64,000 bases of DNA from Aridibacter sp965216195 (GCA_965216195.1 OZ244151.1:3472001-3536000), one strand, 5' to 3'. Positions 44,349-53,930 are shown, counted from the stretch's first letter. The notes: generated by a model from the letters alone, not told the origin. Program-made: numbers and translations.

Positions 44349-44744
44349 ATGGAGAAAGCACCAAACGAACAAGGAAAAAAGACAGCGTTTCCAAAAAGAG
44401 TGCTTGCGAATTTGCAGGCCCAATTAAGCTGGAAGGATTTAAGAAGTGGTGAGACCATTTCTATTAGTGGAGTTACGGAAAATGTTGGAGAAGCGGGAGC
44501 GCTCGTAAAGGTCGATGTGCTACCGCTGGTTGGAAGCGATGTAAAATTGCGCCTGTTTGACGGAGATAAAAAGGTTATTGAAACCTTTATGAAGGTGATC
44601 CGTGTAGAGCGCGATCCGGGGAAGCCCTTGGTGGCGCTTTCCGTTGTAAATAATCTAAGAAAGTGGCAAAAAAGGGCGATAAGTGCCGCCCAGATTTGGG
44701 TTAGACGAAATTGGAAACTCAATTATGAAGAGGAATGGGCTTAG
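44349..44744 (+). CDS. PilZ-domain-like protein
   Basis: A 131-residue cytoplasmic protein. The beta-barrel part (SWKDLRSGETISISGVTENVGEAGALVKVDVLPLVGSDVKLRLFDG split over strands, about residues 26-80) resembles PilZ domains that bind cyclic di-GMP. The expected RxxxR motif is not clear here (PKRVLANLQAQLSWK may hold a variant), so nucleotide binding is uncertain. A basic, Trp-containing tail ends the protein (KWQKRAISAAQIWVRRNWK). GGGAGG lies just before the ATG at 44349; longer frames upstream are not supported. It is convergent with the phosphomannomutase gene. Confidence 0.65.
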   Translation: MEKAPNEQGKKTAFPKRVLANLQAQLSWKDLRSGETISISGVTENVGEAGALVKVDVLPLVGSDVKLRLFDGDKKVIETFMKVIRVERDPGKPLVALSVVNNLRKWQKRAISAAQIWVRRNWKLNYEEEWA

Positions 44745-44755
44745 GTAAGCACGAG

Positions 44756-46135
44756 TTACGGGGTCGAATCCGCATCAGAACGAAGTTTATCGATCAGACT
44801 TCGAGTTTCGGTTTCGACCTCTTTTTGCAGTTCAATCAGTCGCGCCGAGGTCTTTGCCTCAAAGCGTAAAACCAAAATCGCCTGTGTGTTGGAAGGTCTT
44901 ACCAGTCCCCAGCCATCATCAAAGATTATTCTGGCTCCATCAACCGTGATCACCTCAAACTCGCCGGCAAATTTTTCGACAATCTTTTTTACAACGGGAA
45001 TTTTAAGTGCTTCCTCACATTCGATTCTAATCTCTGGCGAATTATAAGTTTTCGGAAGGCCGTCTCTTACTTCAGACAAAGACTGGCTTGTCTTTGAAAG
45101 CATTTCGAGAAGTCGCGCTCCAGCGTAACACGCGTCGTCAAAACCATAATAGTGATCGGCAAAAAAGATGTGGCCGCTCATTTCACCGGCAAGGAGTGCT
45201 CCGCGCTCTTTCATTTTTGCTTTCACAATCGAATGACCGGCTTTACACATTATTGCCTTGCCGCCCAACCTTTCAACTTCATCAAAAAGCGTTTGCGAGC
45301 ATTTTACTTCTCCTATCACAGTCGAGCCGGGATATTCTTTGAGCACTTCGTGCGCAAAAAGTGTTGTTAGCTCATCGCCCCAAATTATCTCTCCTCGATT
45401 ATCGATTACGGTTATACGATCACCATCTCCATCAAATGCGATACCAAGATCCGCACCCATTTTCAACACCTTTTCAATACAGTCTTGCAAATTGTCAGAC
45501 ACTGCAGGATCAGGAGGATGATTGGGAAAAGCAGAATCGGGATTAGTAAAGAGCTCTTCGACATCGAAACCCAGTCTTCGATAAACCGGAACTGCTGTTA
45601 CACCCCCCATTCCGTTGCCGGCATCGATCACTACCTTCAATTCTTTTTCGCAGGGATTGATCCTGGAAATTACATCTTCTTCGTAGGATTTCCGAACTTC
45701 GATTTTCTCAGTTGTACCCTCTCCACGTAAAAAATCCTCCGCCAAAACAATTTTCCTTAGCTCCTGAATTTGCGCTCCATGGAGTGTTTGCTCGCCAAGG
45801 CAGATTTTGAAACCGTTATGGTCCGAAGGGTTATGCGAACCGGTTATCATCACGCCGCCATCGACGTCTCTTGTATAAACGGAGTGATATAGAACGGGTG
45901 TCGGAACCATCCCGATTAAAAGGACATCGCAGCCGGCCGCATTGAGTGATTTCGTAAATATGGCGCAATAGTCGGGCGAAGATTCGCGTGCGTCGTAGCC
46001 GACAGCAATCTTTTTTGAATTGTTTCTACGGAAATAGGTTCCGACTGCGCGTCCAATTCTGTCAACGATTTCCTGCGTCAGTTCTTTGTCCACGATCCCG
46101 CGTATATCGTATTCCCTAAAAATTTCAGCGTTCAT
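44756..46135 (-). CDS. Phosphomannomutase/phosphoglucomutase
   Basis: A 459-residue alpha-D-phosphohexomutase that makes sugar 1-phosphates for polysaccharide synthesis. The phosphoserine loop TGSHNPSDHNG has Ser100 and the metal loop DGDGDR is at 235-240. The sugar-binding region (AGEMSGHIFF) and the C-terminal phosphate-binding domain (GWGLVRPSNTQAILVLRFEA) are both present. The N-terminal FREYDIRGIV matches the AlgC/ManB class. It overlaps the upstream hydrolase gene by 4 bp, indicating a two-gene operon. Confidence 0.95.
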   Translation of the reverse strand: MNAEIFREYDIRGIVDKELTQEIVDRIGRAVGTYFRRNNSKKIAVGYDARESSPDYCAIFTKSLNAAGCDVLLIGMVPTPVLYHSVYTRDVDGGVMITGSHNPSDHNGFKICLGEQTLHGAQIQELRKIVLAEDFLRGEGTTEKIEVRKSYEEDVISRINPCEKELKVVIDAGNGMGGVTAVPVYRRLGFDVEELFTNPDSAFPNHPPDPAVSDNLQDCIEKVLKMGADLGIAFDGDGDRITVIDNRGEIIWGDELTTLFAHEVLKEYPGSTVIGEVKCSQTLFDEVERLGGKAIMCKAGHSIVKAKMKERGALLAGEMSGHIFFADHYYGFDDACYAGARLLEMLSKTSQSLSEVRDGLPKTYNSPEIRIECEEALKIPVVKKIVEKFAGEFEVITVDGARIIFDDGWGLVRPSNTQAILVLRFEAKTSARLIELQKEVETETRSLIDKLRSDADSTP

Positions 46136-47151
46136 CGAAGATGTTTCCTAAGGAAAGAGATAATTTTATAGCCGTCGAGATAAACCCAGGGCTTTTCGCC
46201 GAGCGTGTAATGGCCGCATGGAATCGAGACTTCGTCATGACGAATCCCATTTTTATTGAGTGCTTTCATCGTTTCCCGCGATAGATCGACTGGGAAACTC
46301 AAATCGTAGAGCGTATATATATACCGTTGTGGACGTTCGGGGAGCGCGGCGAGTTTTTCGATATAGGCCATGGGTGAAATCGGAAGCCAGCAATCACGCA
46401 GCTCATCAAGCGAAATATCATTCTCGAGCCCTTCCTTTACGTGATAGGTTGATAAACCCCGCCAAACCACGTCAGCTACATAACCTGAAACATGATTGAA
46501 AACCGCTGCCTGGATCTCCTTATCGTGAACAAAGGCCAGGAAGGCAACACAGGATCCGATGCTGGTTCCGACTACACCGACTCGTTCATAACCCTCTTCT
46601 TTTAACCAACGTACTGCAGCTCTGGTGTCTAATACAGACTGTCTTACAGATTGTATGGTTCTTCCTACATTTGGTGAAACCAGAAAATCTGCGCGTTCTA
46701 ATTCGGGCGGCATACGCTCCTCGTGATAGGGGAGCGTCAAACGCAGAGACGTGATTCCAAAACGCTCGAAATATTCGCATAGATTGAAGTAGCTTTCTGC
46801 CTGAGCATTCCAATGCGGAAGTACGACAACCGCAGCTTTCTTGTCATTCTCATGTTTGAAAAGTTTTGCCCTTGCAAGGTTATTTTCCGGGGAAGGTGTT
46901 TTGACTGAGCTGCTCCAAACTAAGTCGCCTCCGGAGGGTTCGAATTCAAAGCTCAATTTTTCAGGGAGAGCGTAAAACCCCTCGCTATCGGAAAAGACCT
47001 TTCTTGAGTATTCGCGAAAAACCTCGAGCGGATCGTTTCCATTGGTATCAGGGTTAACAAATTCAGTTCCCCATTCAAACGGACGCACAATGCGATTGTC
47101 GTTTAACATCGCGAAATACCGCTCCCGCTTGTGCATCCAACGCTTGATCAT
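46132..47151 (-). CDS. Alpha/beta hydrolase, Abhydrolase_18-like
   Basis: A 339-residue serine hydrolase. The nucleophile elbow is GVVGTSIGSCVAF (Ser197). The oxyanion side contains VVVLPHWNAQAESYF, and the C-terminal histidine is probably in IPCGHYTLGEKPW. The sequence TLPYHEERMPPELERADFLVSPN is characteristic of a bacterial family without known substrate. Its 3' end overlaps the phosphomannomutase start, so a link to cell-surface sugar metabolism is possible but unproven. The N-terminus MIKRWMHKRERYFAM offers several starts. Confidence 0.75.
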   Translation of the reverse strand: MIKRWMHKRERYFAMLNDNRIVRPFEWGTEFVNPDTNGNDPLEVFREYSRKVFSDSEGFYALPEKLSFEFEPSGGDLVWSSSVKTPSPENNLARAKLFKHENDKKAAVVVLPHWNAQAESYFNLCEYFERFGITSLRLTLPYHEERMPPELERADFLVSPNVGRTIQSVRQSVLDTRAAVRWLKEEGYERVGVVGTSIGSCVAFLAFVHDKEIQAAVFNHVSGYVADVVWRGLSTYHVKEGLENDISLDELRDCWLPISPMAYIEKLAALPERPQRYIYTLYDLSFPVDLSRETMKALNKNGIRHDEVSIPCGHYTLGEKPWVYLDGYKIISFLRKHLR

Positions 47152-47232
47152 AAGTTGTTAATGGTAGATAAAAGAATGTCTGCCCGCAACTTTAACAGCC
47201 ACAAGCAGACTAGAGTGTGAAAAAACATTCAT

Positions 47233-49962
47233 CTATTTGATCTTAGGCAAAATATACTCGACCTCATCAATCTCAGCGATCTGTTCGAGCTTGCTGATTG
47301 CGATTTTGCCAAATATGACCTTTTTATCGTGCTCCCCGCTCGACTCAAACCCAATCTTAATAAGTTTTTGCAGAACAGTAGTCGATTTTTCTCTCAACAA
47401 TATCTGAACGTGGGCGCTGCTGCCGGAGAGAAAGAGCTCATCATTTTCGTTAAGATTTGTGTTCCCATTTTGGCGCCGTTTATAGAGATCAAAAATCCAA
47501 AAATGGAACTTTTCAGAGCGACGCTTCATCCGGGAATCATTTTGTTTTGGTTTTTGTTCTGAAGATTCGTCGCCTTCGGTCCAGCTTCCATAGTTTGTGA
47601 AGTTAAACTGGACACGTTTTGTTACTGAATACGGCTGGCCGTTTCTCAAAGGCGGCGTGAAGCGGATTTTCCTCGCTGCAGCAATTGCCCGTTCGGTCAA
47701 TCCATGAGGGAGCGACTTGATCGGTATGACAGCTCCAATCTTTCCCGTGGAGAGAAATGTAACTCTGAGTATGACCGTTCCTTCAATGTTTAGTTGACTC
47801 GCCTTCTTTGTATAGCCAGGTCGCGGTTTGGACAGAATTTTCAGAGGGCGCGTCAATCCGGAAGGTTTCGGTTTAGCCTTCAAAGCCGGAGTTGGGCGAG
47901 TGGAAGCGTTCCCGTTTCCAATACCGCTACCCGAACCCGTACCGAATCCGCCGCCTTGCCCGCTTCCGCGACCCGATTTTACATCTCCTATCTTTCGTGT
48001 AGTGATTGTCAGTTTTGTGACGCCAGCAGGTCTATTAGCGACTTGACCAATTCCGCCCTTGTAATTTTTATCATCTTCGTCTTCGCCAAAGGTTCCGTGA
48101 GCTAGATCGACGGGAACTTCAACTCGGACAAGTCGCCCGTTCTCGTTTCTAATTACTTCTTCCACCGCTACAAAAGACGTAAACTGCGTCATCAAACCGT
48201 ATGCCAATCCTAAACGAGTAATCGTTTTTACAGTTTCGGATCCCTCACTCCCCTCTTCGTCTTCAAAATCATAATTTTGGCTCATTAGATCGTCGATTCG
48301 CTGACGCGCCCATATTGAAGCCAAAACGTCATGTTTTTCTTCAGTTTTTGGGAAGTCGATTTGTATTTTGCGTTCGTAATCTCGTCCAGCAATCTTGCCT
48401 TTTAATTTAACTGCTCCTTTTGCCGCCTTGGTATATCTCCCATTAATTACAACGGGCTTTGCGTCAAAAAGGTCCGGGTTTCTTTTTGGATATATATCGG
48501 CAACAGGAAGTCCATTCCAATCAATCGAAATGTCGGTTAAAAGTGGATTTCTTATGCGCTCGTAAAAACGTTTCGCCGCGGATGTTCCATCGTCTTTAAG
48601 AGTTACATACTCAACCTCTCCCCTTCCTTCGGCAGCCATCTTGTCCAATAAAAATCGATTTACAGAATCTCCGATGCCAAACGAGAAAACACGGGCATTT
48701 GGATGCTTTTGAATCTCAGCGATGATTTGCGATTCGTTGCTGATATACCCATCTGTCATAAAATTTACTATTCGAATATATTCCCCCGAATCGCTATCTT
48801 TAAAAGCGGCTTTAACTGCTTTCATCATTTCCGTTCCGCCACTGCCTTTTCGTGACTCAAGAAAAGCCAGGGCGCGTTCTAGATTCGCATGAGTTGCAAA
48901 TACAGGCTTATCAAATAGGACCTCGGTGTTACCCGCGAAGGTAATAAGATTAAATTTGTCATTAGGGTAAAGTCCTTTGAGCGACATCTTCATCGCCTCT
49001 TTGGCTTTTTCAATCGGAAAACCGCTCATTGATCCTGATGTGTCCAAAACAAAAACAATTTCTTTAGGACGCACGTCTTTGATTTCAAATGCTTGAGGAG
49101 GCGACAGCATCATCGTAAAAAAACCTCCGCGCCTGTCAGCGTGGGTTAAAACAGCGTCCTCAATCCTTTTCCCCGTTACGTCATAACGCAGAATGAAATC
49201 CCGATTTGGAATCGTATTTGCGTTTTTAAGTGATATAGCTGCGCTGCTTGAGGTTAGTTTTTGTGTGGTTATCTCATGTAGCTTGGAAGAGATATTTTCG
49301 ATCGGTACGCCTGCATCCAGATTTAGCTCAATCGAGATATCCTGCCCCGCGCGAGTTTTTGATACCGGCGGTGTAACCCTGGCCGCTTTTTTTCGGTTAT
49401 AAGATTTTGGAGAATATCTCGGTCCGACCACCATCGGAAAAACAAATTCATAGCTTCCATCTCTATATTTTAGGGTTTCTACATAGCTAATCTCGATAAC
49501 AATCGTTTCACCCGGCAGAATATTGGCAACGGATTGAGTAAATACGTTTGCGCGTTCCTGATCAAGAAGGCTAGCAGTTTTTCCCTCGGCCTTTGCGGTT
49601 TCGTATAATTTTCTTGCCTCATCGCGAGGTTTTATCTTCCCAAGAATGGTTCGTGACCCGATCTTCATTGTCATCCTGTCAACGGCAGAATTCTGAGAAA
49701 GCGGAAACGTATAAACGGCTTCTATTGGTTTCTTAAAGTTGTTTTGAAATTCCTGTCTAACGTTTACGCGCGCAAGGAATCCGCTAATATCTGCATTCAC
49801 GGTGGTGTGTTTTAATGGAGACTGCCCCAATGGCTTCCCTTTTTTTGTAAAAACATCGAGTCTGCCCTGAGTGAAGTCCGAACTTGCTTTGGCTGGGTTC
49901 TTTGAAGAAAGGAAGATTGCTCCAAATAGCAAAATTACGAGGGTTAACGAGAACTTACGCAT
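47233..49962 (-). CDS. VIT-VWA protein fused to a TonB C-terminal domain
   Basis: A 909-residue exported protein. A signal peptide (LTLVILLFGAIFLSSKNPAKAS) leads into a VIT domain (about residues 30-165; VNADISGFLARVNVRQEFQN, AVYTFPLSQNSAVDRM). A von Willebrand A domain follows at about 300-480 with an intact MIDAS (FVLDTSGSMSGFP). A Gly-rich linker (GSGQGGGFGTGSGSGIGNG) leads to a TonB C-terminal domain (about 715-795; GYTKKASQLNIEGTVILRVTF, AARKIRFTPPLRNGQPYS). A basic segment and a ~50-residue tail close the protein (KIAISKLEQIAEIDEVEYI), resembling peptidase propeptide-like modules. The joining of VIT-VWA with TonB is unusual. Function unknown. Confidence 0.85.
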   Translation of the reverse strand: MRKFSLTLVILLFGAIFLSSKNPAKASSDFTQGRLDVFTKKGKPLGQSPLKHTTVNADISGFLARVNVRQEFQNNFKKPIEAVYTFPLSQNSAVDRMTMKIGSRTILGKIKPRDEARKLYETAKAEGKTASLLDQERANVFTQSVANILPGETIVIEISYVETLKYRDGSYEFVFPMVVGPRYSPKSYNRKKAARVTPPVSKTRAGQDISIELNLDAGVPIENISSKLHEITTQKLTSSSAAISLKNANTIPNRDFILRYDVTGKRIEDAVLTHADRRGGFFTMMLSPPQAFEIKDVRPKEIVFVLDTSGSMSGFPIEKAKEAMKMSLKGLYPNDKFNLITFAGNTEVLFDKPVFATHANLERALAFLESRKGSGGTEMMKAVKAAFKDSDSGEYIRIVNFMTDGYISNESQIIAEIQKHPNARVFSFGIGDSVNRFLLDKMAAEGRGEVEYVTLKDDGTSAAKRFYERIRNPLLTDISIDWNGLPVADIYPKRNPDLFDAKPVVINGRYTKAAKGAVKLKGKIAGRDYERKIQIDFPKTEEKHDVLASIWARQRIDDLMSQNYDFEDEEGSEGSETVKTITRLGLAYGLMTQFTSFVAVEEVIRNENGRLVRVEVPVDLAHGTFGEDEDDKNYKGGIGQVANRPAGVTKLTITTRKIGDVKSGRGSGQGGGFGTGSGSGIGNGNASTRPTPALKAKPKPSGLTRPLKILSKPRPGYTKKASQLNIEGTVILRVTFLSTGKIGAVIPIKSLPHGLTERAIAAARKIRFTPPLRNGQPYSVTKRVQFNFTNYGSWTEGDESSEQKPKQNDSRMKRRSEKFHFWIFDLYKRRQNGNTNLNENDELFLSGSSAHVQILLREKSTTVLQKLIKIGFESSGEHDKKVIFGKIAISKLEQIAEIDEVEYILPKIK

Positions 49963-50112
49963 AATGTCTCCTCAGTGTGAATGTGGTTTTAAAAACTTAA
50001 GAAAAAGATATGGTTTCAATAGCTTTGACACACAAAGTCGGCGAAAGGTTCCCTGGGAGGTAAAAAAAGTTTGCCCCAAGGCTTAGAAAAAGTGTTGTTG
50101 TTGGTGCCTGGC

Positions 50113-50583
50113 TCAAGCTAGATTGCCTTCTTTTGCGAAGCTCGCGTCCATCACATTTCTGCGGCTTGGAAAATGAAAAAGCATTCCTGCGATTCCCGCG
50201 AAAAACCAGAGAAAGAAGTATTGGTATTCGGCAACCAAAGCGAGCATAAAACCAAAAAGAGTTACGCACTCGCACAAAGTACAGCCGACAATCATTGCGG
50301 TTTGAACAAATCCAACTTTTTGTTCTGAAACGGCTTGATGTATAAAGCGCCGCTTTAAAAGGATTGAAAGCGCGAGATTTATTAACGCAACGATGGCGAA
50401 GATAATTATGAGTATCCAGTTCTGATCGAGAAACGGTTTTGAGAGGTCAAACTTAAATAAGCCTGGCACAACGAAATACAAAACTACGAGAAACATTAAC
50501 TGCGAAGTGAAAAGCAGGAGCCACTGCATTAAAAGGGAATTGTAAAATTGATTTGTCGAAAAATTTTCGTTTGAATCAGCCAT
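50113..50583 (-). CDS. Four-helix membrane protein, hypothetical
   Basis: A 156-residue membrane protein with four hydrophobic helices: WLLLFTSQLMFLVVLYFVVP, ILIIIFAIVALINLALSILL, TAMIVGCTLCECVTLFGFML and FFLWFFAGIAGMLFHF. The pair of helices with a Cys/Glu-containing span (LCECVTLFGFMLALVAE) resembles the rotor subunit c of ATP synthases, but length and position argue against that role. The ATG at 50583 is chosen; it begins two bases beyond the stop of the ABC exporter gene, so the gene is coupled to it. Function unknown. Confidence 0.6.
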   Translation of the reverse strand: MADSNENFSTNQFYNSLLMQWLLLFTSQLMFLVVLYFVVPGLFKFDLSKPFLDQNWILIIIFAIVALINLALSILLKRRFIHQAVSEQKVGFVQTAMIVGCTLCECVTLFGFMLALVAEYQYFFLWFFAGIAGMLFHFPSRRNVMDASFAKEGNLA

Positions 50584-50584
50584 A

Positions 50585-52378
50585 TTAGTCGGTAGCCTCA
50601 ATTTCTTCTTCCAAGAGTTGCCGACGATACAATTCTGCATATTCGCCCTGCATCTTAAGAAGTTCCTCGTGTGTTCCGCGCTCAATAATTTCGCCTTCGT
50701 GAAGCACGCATATTAAATTCGCATCTTTGATCGTAGAAATTCTGTGCGAGACGATCAAGGTCGTACGGTCGGCGCGAACATCTCTAAGTTCGTGAAGTAT
50801 TTTCTCTTCGGTAAGCGTATCGACGGCGGAAAGGGAGTCATCAAGAATTAAAATTCGGGGATTACGCATCACGGCTCTCGCGATTGCGGTACGTTGTTTT
50901 TGCCCTCCCGAAAGAGTGATTCCGCGCTCGCCGACGAGCTGTTGGTAACGTTTAGGAAATCCGCGAATGTCGTCAGTCATTCCGGCAACTGCAGCTGCTT
51001 TTTCGACCGAAATCTCATTTGCAGGTTCACTCTTGGGTTCAGGTAATTCCTTTGTTCCTTCGCTCCTTTTGGGGAGGCCTCTTACGCCCAAACGGATATT
51101 TTTTTCCAGCGTATTGCTAAACAGAAAGGTCTCCTGCTGCACAAAACCTATAGAACGACGCAATTGTTTTAGCGGGTATCTATCCACGGGAACTCCGTCA
51201 ACGTAAACCATATCTTGCGCCGTTTCCAGCAAACGCGGGACGAGGCTTACGAGAGTCGATTTTCCGCTTCCCGTCTTCCCAACAAAGGCAACCGTTTTTC
51301 CTTGCTCGATTTTAAGGTTTATGTCCTTAAGTGCTGGCGTGCCGTTATAGGCAAAATTGAGTTTGCGAAATTCTATCGTGCCCTTTATTTTTGGCTGCTC
51401 GGTTACATCCGGAGCATCTTTGATTGTTGGTTCGGTTTCGAGAACCTTATTAAAGCGTTTAAGGCTTGCTGTTCCTCGTTGATAAAGATTTACAACGTAG
51501 CCAAGAGCAATCAAATACCAGATCATACGCTGTAGGTACAGCATAAAAGCCGTAAACTCCCCGGCTGTAATTTCACCGCGTACAGCCATCGGAACTCCAA
51601 CCGCAACAATAATTACAAAGCTCAAGCCGATAAAAAAGAAAAGCAAAGGACGCATCGCCGCCGCAAATTTTACAAGGGAGATATTCTTTTTCGCATACTC
51701 TTTATTTAGCTTCTCAAACTGCTCAATCTCAGAATCTTCCCGTGCATACGCACGAATAACGCGAGCGCCGGTAAGATTCTCTTGTGCTCGTGCCGTAATC
51801 CCGGAAAAGAATTCCTGGATCTTTTCAAAACGTACATGTATCTGCTGCCCCAAGAATTTTACCGTCAGCGAAACAAAGGGAAGGGGAATTAAAACGAAGA
51901 GCGTCAACTTTACCGAAATGCTAATCATAATCGGTAAAACAACAGCAAGCGCGAATATCGCCTGAAACGAATACAAAATCATCGGGCCGACTATTTGGCG
52001 GATCGCCCCGAGGTCGTTAGTCGCACGCGCCATCAGGTCACCGACGCGAGTTTCCTGAAAATATTCGAGAGGCTGATCGACAAGTGCCGCGTAAAAATCG
52101 CGCCTCATATCGTATTCAATGTGCCGTGAAGCATTTATCAGAAGCCTGCGCTGTAGGAAGAGAAAGAGTCCGCCGACCAAACTGATTCCGAGAATCGCAA
52201 GGGGATAAAAAATCACATTATCCCAGGTGACGTTTTTGCTGAGGTCGTCAATGCCCAAACCAACCAGGTAGGGCACCCACAAGTTAAACAACATCCCAAA
52301 AAGGATAAACAAAACCCCGCCCGCCACATTCCATTTGTAGGGTTTAAAATAACGAGCGAATTTTCGGAGTTCTTCCAT
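50585..52378 (-). CDS. ABC transporter, fused permease and ATPase (MsbA/exporter type)
   Basis: A 597-residue half-transporter that forms a homodimeric or heterodimeric exporter. Six membrane helices occupy about residues 15-300. The ATPase has Walker A GKTGSGKST (367-375), Q-loop FVQQETF, signature LSGGQKQR (489-496), Walker B ILILDDS and a switch histidine in VSHR. Residues about 432-456 (GLPKRSEGTKELPEPKSEP) are an extra hydrophilic loop after the Q-loop. It sits between a lipoprotein gene and a small membrane-protein gene in one operon. Lipid or drug export is the family default. Confidence 0.93.
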   Translation of the reverse strand: MEELRKFARYFKPYKWNVAGGVLFILFGMLFNLWVPYLVGLGIDDLSKNVTWDNVIFYPLAILGISLVGGLFLFLQRRLLINASRHIEYDMRRDFYAALVDQPLEYFQETRVGDLMARATNDLGAIRQIVGPMILYSFQAIFALAVVLPIMISISVKLTLFVLIPLPFVSLTVKFLGQQIHVRFEKIQEFFSGITARAQENLTGARVIRAYAREDSEIEQFEKLNKEYAKKNISLVKFAAAMRPLLFFFIGLSFVIIVAVGVPMAVRGEITAGEFTAFMLYLQRMIWYLIALGYVVNLYQRGTASLKRFNKVLETEPTIKDAPDVTEQPKIKGTIEFRKLNFAYNGTPALKDINLKIEQGKTVAFVGKTGSGKSTLVSLVPRLLETAQDMVYVDGVPVDRYPLKQLRRSIGFVQQETFLFSNTLEKNIRLGVRGLPKRSEGTKELPEPKSEPANEISVEKAAAVAGMTDDIRGFPKRYQQLVGERGITLSGGQKQRTAIARAVMRNPRILILDDSLSAVDTLTEEKILHELRDVRADRTTLIVSHRISTIKDANLICVLHEGEIIERGTHEELLKMQGEYAELYRRQLLEEEIEATD

Positions 52379-52388
52379 CTCTTGAGTA

Positions 52389-53072
52389 CTAATTCCCGCT
52401 TTGTGTGAAGCCCTCCGGGAGATTAAATAAAGAATCGTTGACGTCTGTTTTGAACTCTTCGAGTTCTACCGAATAAACCAAAACTCTTTTTCCATCAGAA
52501 ATACTATAGAACTCTTGGCGCGTTGGAAGCTTGATTTTTTCATCAACGAAAACAATAGCCTCCGAATTTTTTTGCTCGCCAAATGTTACGCGGTGTTTTG
52601 TCAGCCCATTTTCGACGCCGACTTTCTCAAACGCCGACTCATGTTTTTCGTTAAGCCATTTGGTTGTCAAAAATTCTCGCCAGCTATCTTTCTCGTCAAG
52701 AGCAGCGCGCTTTGGTAATCGTCTTTCGATGGTTTTTCCCTGGCTTCGGATTATGTAGATTTCATCATTGGAAAGAGTCAAATACGAAAATTCCGATTTT
52801 GTTCCAACTCCAAATTTGACCAGAAGGCGCTCGCCTTTTTTTGCGACGAAGTACCTTCGCTCCCGTTTTTTCTCTCCACTGACATAATTCGAAACAAGAA
52901 TTTCGGTTTGAAATTCTTGCGGCTCTTGAGTCGAAAATGGAGCTGAGTTTTTGAAATCATTAGTCGCAGACCGCGACACATTTGTTTCAGTCTGCCAGAA
53001 GCGGCATGATGACGTAAAAAAAATCAGCGACAAAATCGTCGCTAAATGCTTAATTTGATTTGACGATAACAT
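52389..53072 (-). CDS. Lipoprotein, hypothetical
   Basis: A 227-residue lipoprotein with lipobox TSSC (Cys23). The mature part starts with a disordered linker and continues as a beta-rich domain (TEILVSNYVSGEKKRERRYFVAKKGERLLVKFG split by turns), ending LFNLPEGFTQSGN. The late segment SISDGKRVLVYSVELEEFKTDVNDSLFNLP looks like the last strands of a LolA/LolB- or DUF4292-type outer-membrane lipoprotein fold; this is inference. It lies 10 bp upstream of the ABC exporter gene and may act with it. It starts only 23 bp from the divergent SGNH hydrolase gene. Confidence 0.65.
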   Translation of the reverse strand: MLSSNQIKHLATILSLIFFTSSCRFWQTETNVSRSATNDFKNSAPFSTQEPQEFQTEILVSNYVSGEKKRERRYFVAKKGERLLVKFGVGTKSEFSYLTLSNDEIYIIRSQGKTIERRLPKRAALDEKDSWREFLTTKWLNEKHESAFEKVGVENGLTKHRVTFGEQKNSEAIVFVDEKIKLPTRQEFYSISDGKRVLVYSVELEEFKTDVNDSLFNLPEGFTQSGN

Positions 53073-53095
53073 CGGCGAAGTGCGATTTTAACACA

Positions 53096-53908
53096 ATGGC
53101 AGAAACGCATAGAAACTCAAAAGCGGGAAATAAACCGTGCGAAATTGACCTCAAAAGGATGCAATTTCGCTACCTGGTGAGCGGACTATGCCTGCTTCCG
53201 GTTTCGCCATTTTTGTATTTGCAAGCGCGATATACGCGCTGGAAAGTAGGGCGTTTGCCGGATGCGGGGGGTGCTACAAGTGGAGCAGTCGGAAGCGGCA
53301 GCCAAATGTTAAAACTTTTGGCGATTGGAGAATCGACGGTAGCCGGAATCGGAGCGAAAACGCATCAAGAAGCTCTGACGGGGCAATTTGCAAAACACTT
53401 GAGCAGGCGAACGAGCAAGAAAATTGAATGGCACGCCTACGGCCAAAGCGGTATTACGATTAGTAAAACGCTCAAAGAGCTTATCCCGAAAATTCCCGCG
53501 AAAGAGTTTGATGTGATCGTGGTCGCGCTCGGGGCAAATGACGTTTTTAAGCTGAATAGTCCCGAGGGTTTTCGAAAAGACCTTGCTCAACTGATAAGTG
53601 TATTGCGCGAAAAAAATCCTGATGCGGTGATGTTTCTTGCGAATGTACCTATGATTAGAGATTTTATTGCGCTTCCAAACCCACTTAAATACGTATTATC
53701 GCGTCTTGCTAAACTCCATCATTTCAATGCAATTGATTTGATAGCGGGAATCGAACGAGCTTACTACTACGATGATCTTGGGCGCGTCAACGATGATTTT
53801 TTTAGCGATGGAATACATCCTTCTGAGAGGGGTTACGATTTATGGTCAGAGGCGATGGTAGATTTTTTCTATCAATCGGCTGCAGCCGAAAAAGGAACGC
53901 TTAAATAA
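53096..53908 (+). CDS. SGNH/GDSL hydrolase
   Basis: A 270-residue esterase of the SGNH superfamily. Block I is LLAIGESTVAGIG (Ser80), block II is HAYGQSGITISK, block III is VVALGANDVF (Asn148), and block V is FSDGIHPSERGYDLW with the Asp/His pair. An N-terminal hydrophobic helix (YLVSGLCLLPVSPFLYL) probably anchors it to the membrane. Substrates could be acylated sugars or lipids. The ATG at 53096 is preferred; earlier in-frame starts overlap the divergent lipoprotein gene. The nuclease-like gene follows 22 bp downstream. Confidence 0.9.
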   Translation: MAETHRNSKAGNKPCEIDLKRMQFRYLVSGLCLLPVSPFLYLQARYTRWKVGRLPDAGGATSGAVGSGSQMLKLLAIGESTVAGIGAKTHQEALTGQFAKHLSRRTSKKIEWHAYGQSGITISKTLKELIPKIPAKEFDVIVVALGANDVFKLNSPEGFRKDLAQLISVLREKNPDAVMFLANVPMIRDFIALPNPLKYVLSRLAKLHHFNAIDLIAGIERAYYYDDLGRVNDDFFSDGIHPSERGYDLWSEAMVDFFYQSAAAEKGTLK

Positions 53909-53930
53909 TTCAAAATCCCTCACCTTAAAA

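Noticed and set aside
50113..50583. ATP synthase subunit c
   Set aside because: One helix pair resembles it, but the protein is twice as long, has four spans and no other atp genes are present.
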